From: Pelargonium nanum
Lineage: Eukaryota; Streptophyta; Magnoliopsida; Geraniales; Geraniaceae
Reading direction: 5' to 3'
DNA: 33,890 nucleotides
Assembly (NCBI GenBank): GCA_036897485.1
Contig: JAYMTF010000556.1
Span: forward strand, 1 to 33,890
Part shown: positions 20,001-31,589 of the stretch, piece after piece
Layout of the letters: each line of letters starts with the position of its first letter
Numbering within the stretch: the first letter of the stretch is position 1
Made by a program: the position numbers and the translations under genes
Notes under the pieces: generated by a model
What the model was told of the DNA's origin: nothing
The model's input: only the letters and a program-made list of their open reading frames with translations
The model's database searches: none

Positions 20001-21474
20001 AACGGCGTTTCAACAACTAAATAATTTTTTGAACCAGTCGGCAAATGAGTATGTTCCTCTAAATAAGATAAAGATTCAAACATTTCAATTATAAGTGTAT
20101 GTTATAAAGAAATTGATCTTCTGACTTCTATGCAATGTCAGTTGAATACATGAATTCCTGCATAAGCTGAGTTTTTCGAGGCATTTCTGATTTCTGTGTG
20201 TCATTAGCTCTGTGGATCGATCATGTGTTTCTTTTATCGGATTACTGTAATCTAACCTGAAGTGGCTACTTGTGCAGAATCCCAAAGACAATCGGCACAT
20301 CAATTCCAATGAAGGCGACTTTCTTCATCACGTATATAATGGTTGATGGGTGGGCTGGAGTCGCCGGAGAGATACTAAGGCTGAAACCGTTGATCATGTA
20401 TCAGTTGAAAAACTTCTTACTGGTGAAGACCGAAAAGGATAGAGAAGAAGCAATGGATCCCGGAACTCTTGGTTTCAACACGGGGGAACCTCAAATACAA
20501 CTTTATTTCCTACTCGGCCTTGTTTATGCAGTTGTGACTCCTGTTCTACTTCCTTTCATCATAGTGTTCTTCGGCTTGGCGTATGTTGTATATCGTCATC
20601 AGGTAAACATCAGTATATGCCATCTATAAGGTTATTGGTCATGGTCACGGTCATTTTACGTACCTTAAGCTTTCTTCTATGTGAATATACTAGGAACCTT
20701 ATAATCTCTAACAAATGTGATGCTTTGTTTGCCGAGCAAATAACAAGCTTTATTTTTCGATATGCAGATTATCAATGTCTATAATCAGGAGTACGAGAGT
20801 GCAGCAGCATTCTGGCCGTCAGTTCATGGGCGAATCATAACAGCACTAATCGTCTCACAGCTACTACTAATGGGATTGTTGAGCACAAAAGAAGCTGCTC
20901 AGTCAACTCCATTGCTGATCGCACTACCGGTACTGACCATATCGTTCCATAGGTTTTGCAAAGGCCGTTATGAACCCGCTTTTGTCAGAAATCCTTTACA
21001 GGTATGCTTGATGCTGCAACTGACATCCTGGCAATTCATGATACTTGTGTGCTGTATTCGTGTCGTGTTGAAGGTTGACCTTGTGCTATATGGGATCATC
21101 ACGAACACGACACATTTTCTAATATGTAACACGAATACGACACGTTTAACTAAATGCAAATGCGAATTCATCATTCTTGTACTCATGTGTTGTTGTGTTT
21201 CTTGGATTTTCAGGAAGCTATGATGAAAGATACACTGGAACGCGTAAGAGAGCCTAACCTGAACTTGAAAGGCTTTCTTCAAAATGCTTATATCCACCCA
21301 GTTTTCAAGGCAGAGGAAGACAGCGAATATGATATTGCTACCAAAGAGATGGAGCAAGAACCTATGCTTGTCCCAACAAAACGCCAGTCTCGAAACAACA
21401 CACCATTGCATAGCAAATACAGCGGTTCCTTAGCGTCCTCCTTACCTGAAGTTCAGGAACATTCAGAGGCTTGA
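17005..21474 (+). CDS. OSCA1: OSCA1/CSC1-type hyperosmolality-gated calcium-permeable channel, 768 aa, 11 coding exons
   Basis: Exons: 17005-17318, 17409-17555, 17782-17917, 18293-18394, 18715-18834, 19003-19083, 19171-19511, 19803-20048, 20278-20602, 20768-21001, 21214-21474. Phases join to 2307 nt. Clade-1 OSCA landmarks are in order: start MASLSDIGVAATINILTAF, RSYVRFLSWMP, VPVNWTN, RRPDQFTVLVRNVPPDPDES (cytosolic RRM-like domain), ASFVSFKTRWAAAVCAQ, then the seven-helix pore region (FFFLTFFFMIPIAFVQSLA, FITYIMVDGWAGVAGEI, GEPQIQLYFLLGLVYA, YNQEYESAAAFWP), and tail NLKGFLQNAYIHPVFK plus PTKRQSRNNTP. OSCA proteins are dimeric mechano/osmosensitive cation channels of the plasma membrane. Length fits the family (about 760-770). 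The exact paralog (At3g21620 or At4g15430 type) is not settled, but both have neighbours like those here. The next upstream ATG belongs to the leader uORF. Confidence 0.96.
21056..21146. repeat. CGTGTCGTGTT inverted motif cluster in OSCA1-like intron 10
   Basis: TTCGTGTCGTGTTG (21057) faces CACGAACACGACACA (21100) and AACACGAATACGACACG (21128). Such CGTGTCGTGTT palindromes occur in common degraded plant repeats. The element is about 90 bp and probably a remnant. Confidence 0.5.
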
Positions 21475-22780
21475 AGAGGTAAGTAAGTTACACATCCCCT
21501 TCGTTGTACATTCGTGTTCTCGAGTAGTTTCTGAGGAGTCATTGTAAAGGTAGTTTGTGTAGAATCAGAGATCGAAAGGTAATAGCGGCACGAAACATTG
21601 TTAAGAAAATATCAGAGTGACTAGGTTTTGTTCTACTATGTTTGAAGATTGACAGTTCTGTATCTTCTTGTTCAGCAATAGGAGAAAAAGCTCTATGTGT
21701 GCAAGCCTTTCAAAATGTTGCTACAAAGTAGTGTATATTGGAAGTGCTTTGGTAAAATACATTTTTCCTGGCAATTTGGGTTTCGGGTCAGTTTTATGTC
21801 GGGTTTTTTTGAGATTTGGTTGAAAGACCTTACCCGCGTCCAACTTGCAAGAAGTGTGGATCCACGTTGATGCTGGGTTATGGTTTTACGTGAAAAATGC
21901 ACATGGAAATATGGGTTCTTTACTGAAGTAACAATCGACGTTGAGGGACTCAAATGAAATGCATTCAAATAAATTTTCTTACATCCATTTATGAACCTGA
22001 CAAAACTCTCTCTACCGAGTTTTAAAACTCATAACATAAAGAATTAACCAATTTCACATATACAATACAACTTTTTGTTGGGTGCATGAATGTGATTGAT
22101 TTTAAAACAAACACTACAAAACAAAACACTAGCTTTACTTTAAATCCAACTTTCCAATATTCTTTCTTGTCTCCTAAACCACCACAATACAATCTACCTT
22201 TGCCTTGAGGTAGCAACTTAAATTTTGAGTCGGTTTGAAAGGACTCATTCAGATTCAAGCCGAAAAGAAACACGAGTTGTTAAGATCACAAATTGACATA
22301 AGTTTTATTGTTTTACTTATAAAATATGTAGGTTCATATGAATATGTCTAAATCACCATTCCTAAGAAACATCCGACACCAACTCAATATCAACATATGC
22401 GATCGAAACCGCAATTTTATTGACCGAGTTTCGAGTACTTACAAATTCAAGTCTAAATTGTCAACTCTATCTATAGAACTAACATTTTAGACTCGATGCG
22501 GATATCCGACACTTGACCCGAAATTTGTCCGATCCAACCAACTTTCGAGCCAGAACGGGCACGCTAACCTAAACTCGATTTGTCAACTCTATCTACCTAT
22601 GCCTCTAGACTCTAGTCAACAACCCTAAGCTGTGGGCCCAACATCGATCTCATTGGTCGGCCCATTTCTGGCCCACCTATGAACCTTCCTTGTCCTCCTC
22701 CGTTCTCACTTCTCATCCACCATCAATCACTGCGTTTTCTAGAGAGAGAGAGAGATTTGGAATTGGAATTAGAGAGAGAA
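21475..22780. other. Intergenic region between the OSCA1-like and DUF212 genes
   Basis: Holds the OSCA1-like 3' UTR (to perhaps 21750), AT-rich spacer, and at 22456-22610 a short direct repeat (TTGTCAACTCTATCTA twice) among CCGA/GACCCG motifs of a decayed repeat. The 40 bp before 22781 are a GA-rich leader (AGAGAGAGAGAGA at 22741-22753). No gene seen. Confidence 0.5.
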
Positions 22781-25713
22781 ATGGACGAGGGAATCACGGC
22801 GGCAGATGCGTCTGCGACCAAGACTCCGGCGAGCCACACCAAGCCGGCGGTGCTACCATACAACCTCCCTCTCCTCACTGCCTTCCTCGCCTTCGCCATC
22901 GCCCAGTTTCTCAAGCTCTTCACCACCTGGTCCGTACTCCCACCTTGATTTTCCATTATTGTTTCTCAATTCCTGGAAAAAAGTTTGCTTTTTTAATCAT
23001 GGGTTGTTGGAAATTGTGAATCTGGTTCTGATTTATTGTATCTACGGTTGAATTTTGTGTTAAAAATATGATGTCTTTTGTTTAAATGAGATTGGTGGTT
23101 CTGTCATTTCATTGTTTTGTGAGAGTTTAGCATTTTTATGAGTTTGGGAAATTTTAGAAGACAAAAGGAAGATTTTTGAAGAAAGGTCTTCTTAAATTTC
23201 CTATATCTATGGGGAAGTATATGCATGTGAATATGTGTTATAGTTTTGTTTATTGGTTTATTGTATTTGGTTCATTTGGTAGATGAAGATGAGTGTACAA
23301 ATTATAGTGGATGGGACTTAACAAAGAGTAGTTTGCATGATGTTATTGTTATGGATAGTTTTGACTGCATTACATTATGATATTTTGTGGAGGGGTGTGC
23401 AAGAAGAATACATGACTAATATTTGGCTCAATAGTGTATTCAATTTATAAAAAATTTGCTTTTGGTGCAATACGATAGCAATCAATACTGATAACAATTG
23501 TCTTGCCTTCTGATCGAATGTTTGTACATTGCAAAAGGTGTAGCCAAAATTAGTTCGGCAAAGCATGAGTATTTTCTCTCTCACACTGCCCCTCCCCTTC
23601 CATGTGTGCGTGCGTGCATTGAGTTCTTTTAAAGAGTGAACATTTTGTTTTCTTTATGGTCGATATAAATAAGATGACAATTTTGGAACTATAATACTAG
23701 GCTTGGCGCTGTAAGTGTACTTTGGAAAATGGTTTCAAAGTTGAATCTCATTCTAAATGAGGGAGTAGATCTGTCATCTGACTATGGATTGAACTTTTAT
23801 TAGTTGCTATTATGGAGTAACCAAATCCCGAGTTTTTGTTCAATAGCACAAGTTATCACGTGTTTTTGTAGTGCATATTGATTGTTTTATTTTTTTAAGT
23901 ACTAGCTCAACATTTCGATATGTTTTTCCTAGGTGCTCAGGTATAAGGAGAAGAGATGGGATTCTAAAAGGTTGCTTGGTTCTGGTGGAATGCCATCCTC
24001 ACATTCTTCAACTGTGACCGCTTTAGCTGTGGCTATAGGTCTAAAAATAGGGACAGGATCGCCAGATTTTGCCATTGCAGTGGTCATGGCATGTGTTGTA
24101 TGTCTTCCTCTTCCCCTCTTGTCTTCACATGTTTGGTTCGATTATTTACTATTTTTGTATAACGTATATTGTTTAGATTATGTCATATATGCCGATATTG
24201 TCTTTCAAATTGGCCAAGTGCTATTAGCTGAATTCGTTATTTTATTAATGTCTTTTTTATGTGTATTGTAAATTTTAATTGGAAGTTGCTCTAGCTCTAT
24301 TGGTTAAGGAGTTTTAGTAAATGAATTCAGGTAATACAAAAACTATAGACTACTGCTTTGGGATATATCGGCAAAGTCACTTTGCTTATATGTGTGACGA
24401 TGTTTTAGAAACTGTCACTAAAATCCTTCATTGCTCAACATATTGGTATGGTCTTGTTAGTAAGTTGTAGTCCCCTACTGATTCAGAATATAGGTTACCT
24501 ATCCGTGGCTTAATCAATTTCAGATGACCACTCCATGTATGTTAATTACTCTATTTACGGCAATTTGAAAATTTGAGTTCAATATACTATAATTTAAATT
24601 TAGCTCAATTGTTAGAGGATCGAGCATGCCCAATTTTAGCTATTTGTTCGTAGCATCAATAGTCTTCCATAATGTATACTTGAATTTGATCTGCTTTGAG
24701 AAAGGGTCCCATTTGCTTATTTATGCAAGACGGGGTAAAATTTTTTCCTTAAAAAATATTTTCAGGTGATGTATGATGCCTCAGGAGTCAGACTTCATGC
24801 TGGTCGGCAGGCTGAAGTAAGTTTTCTTGATCAACTGCAACAAATCTTGTCTCTATATGTACAGCTGCGCTGTATGGATTGTACAATATTTCTCTTCTAA
24901 TTTAGCGTACAGTGTTCTAAGGCTTTTTTTTTTTTTTTTCATTTGATTTCTTGTTGTAGTTGCTGAATCAAATTGTGTGTGAGTTTCCACCGGAACATCC
25001 TCTATCCAGTGTTAGACCTCTGCGGGAATTACTCGGGCACACTCCATTTCAGGTGCATTCATATCCGTGTTTGTGTTTTAGCTCGGATAATTACTCCTCC
25101 CTCACTTCAAGCTTTTCTTATGTCTACGGATGTTCACTAGTTCTATGAACCAAAAACCTTCATCGAATAGTGCAGCATTCAACTTGGCGACATTTTCTAC
25201 CAACATTGCTCGACTTTACTCGTTATTATCCAAATTTAACATTAGAAAGAGTAAAGAAAACTATTGTCACTAGTAAAAGAAAGAATGAAAACTGAATCTT
25301 CCGAGCTTTAGTGATGGCTCTTTACCATATTTGTTGAAGCTGACTTCTTAGAACACGATGAATTTGTTTTTGTAAGCATAGAAGTGCGTGTGTGTGTGTA
25401 TAGCCATCTTTTGTATGCACAATGCACGGAGACACTCATAAATACAAGTTACCTAGTGAAAATTTGTAACGGTAACCACGCTAATGTTTTGATGTTGCAT
25501 ATATATGTGTCCTCTATTAGACTTTCGGTATCCTTGATGGTTAAGTAGTCTTTTTTACATGGTTGTATGTGGCCAAGCCAAAATTTACTATTCTTGCATT
25601 AGTTGTCACAAAATTCCACAGAAACATCACAATTTTTGCATGTTTTCATTTTACAGGTTGTAGCCGGTGCTGTATTGGGTGTCATAGTCGCATTTCTGAT
25701 GAGAGACTCTTAA
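22781..25713 (+). CDS. DUF212 acid phosphatase/vanadium-dependent haloperoxidase-related membrane protein, 168 aa
   Basis: Exons 22781-22929, 23941-24097, 24766-24816, 24960-25052, 25657-25713 (507 nt, GT-AG). Two hydrophobic segments are visible: about residues 28-47 (LLTAFLAFAIAQFLKLF) and the C-terminal VVAGAVLGVIVAFLM. Between them lie family motifs: KEKRWDSKR (53-60), GGMPSSHSSTVTALAVAIGL (65-84, with His71 in the PS-x-H position of the phosphatase/haloperoxidase fold), VMYDASGVRLHAGRQAE (103-119) and EFPPEHPL. Arabidopsis At3g21610 has the same layout. Catalysis has not been shown for this family to my knowledge. ATG 22781 is preferred because family members start near MDE-; an in-frame ATG at 22679 would add 34 residues through the GA-rich leader and seems less likely. 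At the 5' end of exon 2 two AGs sit 8 nt apart (23932, 23940); only the second keeps the frame. Confidence 0.92.
22930..23940 (+). other. Intron 1 of the DUF212 gene (1.0 kb)
   Basis: AT-rich with no repeats, conserved ORF or element that I recognise, apart from a short GTGCGTGCGTGCAT run near 23603. The other long introns of this gene (24098-24765, 25053-25656) are likewise plain AT-rich sequence; 24941 has a long T tract before the exon 4 acceptor. Confidence 0.6.
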
Positions 25714-26994
25714 AGAATACGCTATCAAGAACACGAATTCTTTTGACCTTGCCAGTAGCGACCATCTGAAACATGCACAGGCAGGTTTGGCAAGGAAGTG
25801 TCGGAGTTTGTTTGATCCATTATTTGATGTAAAGTGGTTATCGAGAGAAGCTTCAGCTGAGTAAATGGAGGAACTTGGTTTCATTGTGTATACGTAGTAT
25901 TAAATTGAACTTCCCTTGGTGAATTCTTCGAAGATTGTAAGAACATAAAGTGAATTTCACTTTCTTAAAGTTCTATTCTTGAGAAAACATGCTGCAATTT
26001 GCTTCTACATTGGTTTCTGTTTTATTTATTGTTTGATTTGATCATGTTATTCAATGTGGCTCAAAAGCTCATAGGAAATGCTGTGTTTCAACCTGAATTC
26101 TAAAATTATTAGTAAATTCTAATTATAACCTCGAAAGGTTAGTCCGATGGCCAAGCCGCCAAGGATGTGCTATGTCATCAGTAATTTGGGTTTAAACTTC
26201 GTGGTCAACCTCGAATGAAATATTGTCTTAAATATATCGAAGGGTGTGAAAGACGTTTCTTTTAGGTGACTCAATGAAAGCATATGCTCGAGATGCACAT
26301 AAACTGTACAACAACTTAAAAGAAATTCTAATGTTTGTTTACACATAAACGTTATTTTTACCATTTTATACCAACAATATGCTAAGCAATGCGGGGCACG
26401 GGTATGAACAAGTTGGGCAAGAAAAAAATGCATGTGTTCTTATCGCCATCAACCTATCTTTCGTCGATTCTACCGTGTCATGTTGCTTAGTGAAACAAGT
26501 TAGAATTGACAAAAGTGTTGAATAAGAATGTGTGAGTTTTTTTTGGCATACCGATAAATGTACGAGAATTTTGTATTGTCTAGTAACACGTTAGCTTTCG
26601 CGCCCACAAATGTATGAGAATCCACCGATAACTATTTGTAATTCCAACTTTTTCTATTTTTCGTATCGATAAATGTCTGTAAGCCTATAGATAAATATAC
26701 CAAAACCACCGGATAAAAAAAGAGTACATGAAATGTGCTTCTGAATTGTCAACATTTATGCACAATCAACGGCTACGATTGAAAGATCTATGGTCCCACC
26801 ATAACTTCTATACACAAACACACACCCTAACATTTCTCCCACACCCCCAAATTCAAACCATAAATGGAGGGAAAATCACATCCTCTTCCTCATATACATA
26901 CACCTCAGCTATACGTATCTACGCCTCCAAATCAAAACCCAATTGAAAGCTCCAATTTCTGGTCAGATCGCTCCAAAAAGCTCTCGACTTGACA
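25714..26994. other. Intergenic region, with a SINE-like remnant and the CAP-H promoter
   Basis: The first ~300 bp are probably DUF212 3' UTR. About 26130-26225 looks like an old tRNA-derived SINE: A-box-like GATGGCCAAGCCGCC, then at tRNA spacing a decayed B box (GGGTTTAAACTTC), with AACCTCGAA on both sides. About 26545-26705 repeats CGATAAATGT and ATGAGAATCCACCG-like pieces. An AACGGCTA at 26768, 227 bp before the CAP-H ATG, matches the core of the mitotic MSA element bound by MYB3R factors. Confidence 0.45.
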
Positions 26995-29900
26995 ATGGCC
27001 GAAGCTTTGAGCCCTAACCCTAGGCAGAGACTCCCCATGGCCGCTCGCATCCAGTCCCCCACCAGCCCCTTCTTCCTCGGCTCCAACGCCGACCGCCTCG
27101 AGCGAGCTCAGTTACGCGCCGCACGCGCCGCCGCGATCCGCCGCAAGTCCGTCATCTCCAAGGCGCTTCCGGCTCGCGATCTCAACCCTGGCCTCGAGAA
27201 GGACCAGATTCTCGAACTGTTCCGCAATTGCATCAAGCTCGCAAGTGAAAATGTGGGTAATTTGAAGTTGAATTTAGATGGGAATTGATGAATTTTCCAT
27301 TTTTTAGTACTTTTTTTTAGGAATTGATGAATTTTGTTCTTTTTGGTTGATCAGAAAATTAATCAGAAGAATACATGGGAGCTGAGTTTGATTGACCATC
27401 TTTATGAGATGGTCAAGGTTGAAGAAGAAGATGATGTGGAGACAAATTTTCAGAAGGTATGTTGTGAAAAATGAGATTTTTTTTAGTTATTTTATTTTTA
27501 TTAGAGTATTAGTAATCTCAGCCAATAGACAAACAAAATGGATCCGGGCAATCGCTGACGTGGCATCACCTAATTGGCCATAAATCATGGCTGAGAGTCT
27601 TTTTTTCTCATAGTATAGTTTTGTATGCTACACATAATGATGTAACTGTGTATAGTTTCTGAAATGTGGAAACTTGAACAATGGTTTGTGACATTACAAT
27701 TTCAAGACTCATATGGTTGATACCAAGGTCGTTACTTTGAAATTTCAACTGCACATTCATGTACAAAGACGGCTCTTTTTGCAGGCAAGTTGCAGTTTGG
27801 AAGCTGGAGTTAAGATATACTCGTTGAGGGTGGATTCCGTGCACTCAGAGGCTTATAAAGTCCTTGGTGGCATTAACAGAGTTGGACAAGAAAATGAACA
27901 AGGTTCTCTTTGAACTCTTTAACGGATTTTAACTTCACGTTGTTAGTTAACGAATTCAGAGTCTTGCGGGCAAAGAGTGATCATTTTAATTTAACTGCTT
28001 CTATCAACCTCATCTCGAGATTTCTATTCCATGTGAATATAATGTCTTGCATGTAGAATTACAAACATGTTTATCTTCAATTTGTAAGTTGGCCTTTCTC
28101 ATCATTTGAGGTTGATGGTCAACTGACGATATGTTGTGATGTCAGATACTGTGGAAGATTCCAATGCTGCCAACGGAAATGAGGAAGATTGTTCTAAGAA
28201 AGATACAAGCAGAAAGGTGAATATTTCTCTAATTCTTGAGTATGTTGGTCCTTAATTTATCACTATAGTTGATACAAGTCTCTACACATGCAGCTGTCAC
28301 CTTTATCAACACTGGAATCATCTTTTGAGGCTCTTAATGCAAAGAAGTTTGATGGTGAGTACACTGAATATGATATCTCCATCAACAATTCCAAGTGATA
28401 CTGGTTTAAGGTTATAACTTCTGTTCCTTTTCAGCTGCATTTGCAGTGGATCCTCTCTATCACCAGACATCTGCACAGTTTGATGAAGGCGGAGCTAAAG
28501 GTCTTTTGTTGAATAATCTTGGAGTATTTGATGGATGTCGAGTGCTCTTTGACTCAATGGAACTACCTGGGAAGGGCGGATCATGCACAAATCAAAATGA
28601 TAAATCAGATATGATTGATCTTTCATTTGCCAAAGGTTTGTTGTCTTTCTAATATATGATTAGTATTACCTTTTTTAACAATCAAAGAGGAATGTAGTTT
28701 TGACTGTTTGTCTTATTTATAGAACATGTTGAACAAATGGTATGCAATATGCAAATGAAGAGCGATATTTCTCCAACTCTCACCCACCTTGTCAATCAAT
28801 TTGACGAGGATAACCGCAGACCACTAGATACTTTATCTTCTTGCCAGAAATCAACAGAGGAAGTAGACGTGTCTTATAGTAATGAAGTTGACTTTGATGG
28901 TGATGCATTTGATAACTCCGGGTCATGGGCCTGCAATAACGATGACCAAAGAAGTGTGGCTGATGAGGATTTCAATGGCGCAGTTCCAGCTTTTCCAAGT
29001 TATGAAGAGGTATATGTTTATTGGTTTTAACTGTCACTTAATTATTTGAAGAGAGTGCTTATGTCCTGTACTTATAAGTGTGTTTGGCTTTTGTAGAATG
29101 ACGAACCATTTTCTTTCCAAGAGCCTGATTTGGATGATAGATTTGATAAAGTTGATGAATATTTGATTTCAAGTTTGGGATTCACTTCAAAACAAAATGC
29201 TTGGGCGGGCCCTGATCATTGGAAATATCGGAAAGCTAAAGGTGGAGTCCAAAATGCCAGTATCTAGTACTGTCATCATTAAATGTTCTCGATTTGGTCA
29301 TTCATAATTCTGTAATGTAACATGGGGTCTCGTTTCAGGTCCAGAAGATGTTCCTACTACAGAGAATGGATCACCAGTAACAACTAAGAGGCCAAGGAAT
29401 AGGAAAAAACCCGAAGTTGATATTGATTTCACAGAAGCTTTGGACAAAGAAATGTCGGACATCTTTGCTCCTCCCAAAAATCCCAAATCCTTACTGTTGC
29501 CAGCAAATAGAACACCTTGTAATACAACACTACCTGAAGATTGCCATTATCAGCCAGAGAATCTTGTCAAGTTGTTTCTTCTACCCCACATAATGGTAAT
29601 GTTTCTCATCTATATGGTTTTAACTTTTTCGATGTACTGGTGTTTTAATTGCATTCACTAATTACTTGATGATTGTTTCCCTGTAATAGTGCCTTGGCAG
29701 GAGAGGAAGAAAATCCTCAGGTAAAATAACATTATCATAGTTTTAGGCCTGGTTTGATTACTTTTCTGCTATGTTATGGCTAGTTGTCTATACAAACAAA
29801 GTGTTAAGTATGTAATCGTGATTTTTCCAACTTAATTACCTGTATATATTAGTGTGTATGAGATAAGTTCGGTGACAATTATATTATCATTTTCAGTGGG

Positions 29901-31174
29901 TACTGAGGGAAATTTTATATAAACAAGCAGCAAATGATACCATAGAAAAAAGATTGAAAGCTAAACATGGTAGTAAATGGCATCAATGCCTTATTTCTCC
30001 AGGCTGCATGGTGTATGAGAAGCTTTCTTCATCAAGATGTTGTATGCGATGAACAAAATAATAAGTTTCTATACATTTCCCATATATGTAGGCACACTTT
30101 GTTAACTAACTTGATTTTTTTTCCCTCACCTACAGCATAATTGGTTTTTGAAACTCAGTTATGATTGATAAGGAGTTTATGAGATAGACCAACTGTTTCT
30201 GTTTGTAGAATTTAATTGCTTTATTAAGATACTTCGTCATGTCACCTTATTTTAGGTGAAGTTAGGCAATCCAACGATGATGGACCATTGCCTTCCTGGG
30301 ATGATGCTGCCTTTGAAGATCAGTTCGATGAAGGAGGTGCTCATAGTGACATGGAGGAGTCTAGCACGCTTGTTTCTCAACCTCGCCAGGTTTTGCTCTT
30401 TTATTTTTTTTTTCCAAATCCTGATGAATGTATTATTGTATTTTGCATTTCGATTTTGTCTCTGCATGTGATCTTAGTATTTAGGTCTTAACTCCAATAT
30501 TACCAGATTTTCATTGTTTTGCAAGCTCAATTCTCATACGTTAGAAATTTTATGTTTTTCACTCGTATCAACAATTCAGGTAAATAAAATAGAAGTTCGG
30601 TATGACAAAACTTCCAAACAAGTTGACGTCCAGGCACTAAAAGAAACTCTATGGGACCATTTGCAAGATTCTCCTCAAAAGCTTCTTCAGGTACGCTAAG
30701 TCTGCTGTAACATTTATATTTTCCTCGTAGCATTTAACTTGCTAAACACGCAATGATAGATATGCAAAAACTTGTCACTGAGGAAAAATTTGAATACATA
30801 CGAGTTTATACATAATTTGTATTTGCCAAAACTGGCAAATATGATCTGAATATCCTACTCCATATTAACTACAATGGCAATTGCTTCTATTAATTTTCAC
30901 ATGCATATGGATGTTTATTTTGTGAACTCTAATTGATGTTTTTATTTTTACTCTAAAGGGACAAGAAGAGACATTATCTTTCAAAAACATATTGGCAAGC
31001 TTTCCTAGTGATTGCAGAGCTGCTCCCATTCAGGACATCTCTCCACATCTGTGCTTCATTTGCTTGTTACATTTAGCTAATGAGCACGGGTTGAGCATCA
31101 AAGGCTGCACCGACATGGATGATCTTAGTATACGCCTTCCTGCAAACCAGGAATGTACAAGTGAAGTGATCTAG
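26995..31174 (+). CDS. CAPH: CAP-H (Barren/Brn1), kleisin subunit of condensin I, 663 aa, 13 exons
   Basis: Exons: 26995-27252, 27355-27456, 27785-27902, 28146-28216, 28294-28354, 28435-28635, 28723-29009, 29097-29241, 29339-29595, 29690-29720, 30256-30389, 30580-30690, 30959-31174 (1992 nt; Arabidopsis At2g32590 is close in length). CAP-H bridges the SMC2 and SMC4 heads and recruits the HEAT subunits for mitotic chromosome compaction. Family blocks in order: SPFFLGSNADRLERAQ near the N terminus, LEAGVKIYSLRVDSVHSEAY (about 125-144, after exon 3 starts), DPLYHQTSAQFDEGGAKGLL (209-228), AGPDHWKYRK, DIFAPPKNPKSLLLP, EDCHYQPENLVKLFLLP, and a C-terminal winged-helix region with LKETLWDHLQ and ISPHLCFICLLHLANEHGLS. 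The middle is acidic and variable. Exon 10 is only 31 nt. The assignment to condensin I CAP-H rather than CAP-H2 rests on these blocks. Intron 2 contains a MITE shared with the receptor kinase intron 1. Confidence 0.96.
27514..27600. mobile_element. MITE-like element in CAP-H intron 2 (copy B)
   Basis: Left end ATCTCAGCCAATAGAC and right end ATCATGGCTGAGAGTC form short terminal inverted repeats (CTCAGCCAWT). The inside, GATCCGGGCA then GCTGACGTGGCATCACC and TAATTGGCCAT, matches copy A at 861-984, lacking its central ~55 bp. Confidence 0.65.
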
Positions 31175-31589
31175 ATCCTCATCTTGCTCGCTCAATCGCT
31201 CATAGCTTGTTGAAATAGTAAAATTGACATGATTTTTGAGTCCTTGGATCATTGTTATTCACAATGTCATTTGACTGTTAACGTTATCATAGATATGAAT
31301 GCATAAAAATCTCAGGTGTCTATAAATTTTACATATCTTGTCTTCTCTTGACAAAATTTCTTGCTGTGAATATATTGAAGTGGCATGACTACATAATGTC
31401 AAGTCTATAAATCTGATTACAACAGGGTAAAAATAAATCAAATCAGTAAACATGCTGTAGTTCATAGCCTATCGTGCTTGCATTGTGGGAGGTTTAGTGA
31501 ATATCATCGTAGCAAGCAAAAGAAAGCTTCGTGTCATGATGAATACCACGATTCTGTAGTTGTTTCACATACAAAAGATGGTGTTGCCC
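31175..31589. other. Convergent 3' region between CAP-H and the DUF1068 gene
   Basis: The two stop codons are 415 bp apart on opposite strands, so this stretch must hold both 3' UTRs and polyadenylation regions, and the transcripts may overlap. No other feature seen. Confidence 0.6.

Noticed and set aside
24285-24660. tRNA-like A boxes (TAGCTCTATTGGTTAAGG and TAGCTCAATTGTTAGAGG)
   Set aside because: Neither has a B box at the right distance; probably chance or very old remnants.
29885-30060. An extra CAP-H exon after a TTTTCAG acceptor
   Set aside because: The stretch has stops in the needed frame, and joining 29720 directly to 30256 gives the expected family sequence in phase.
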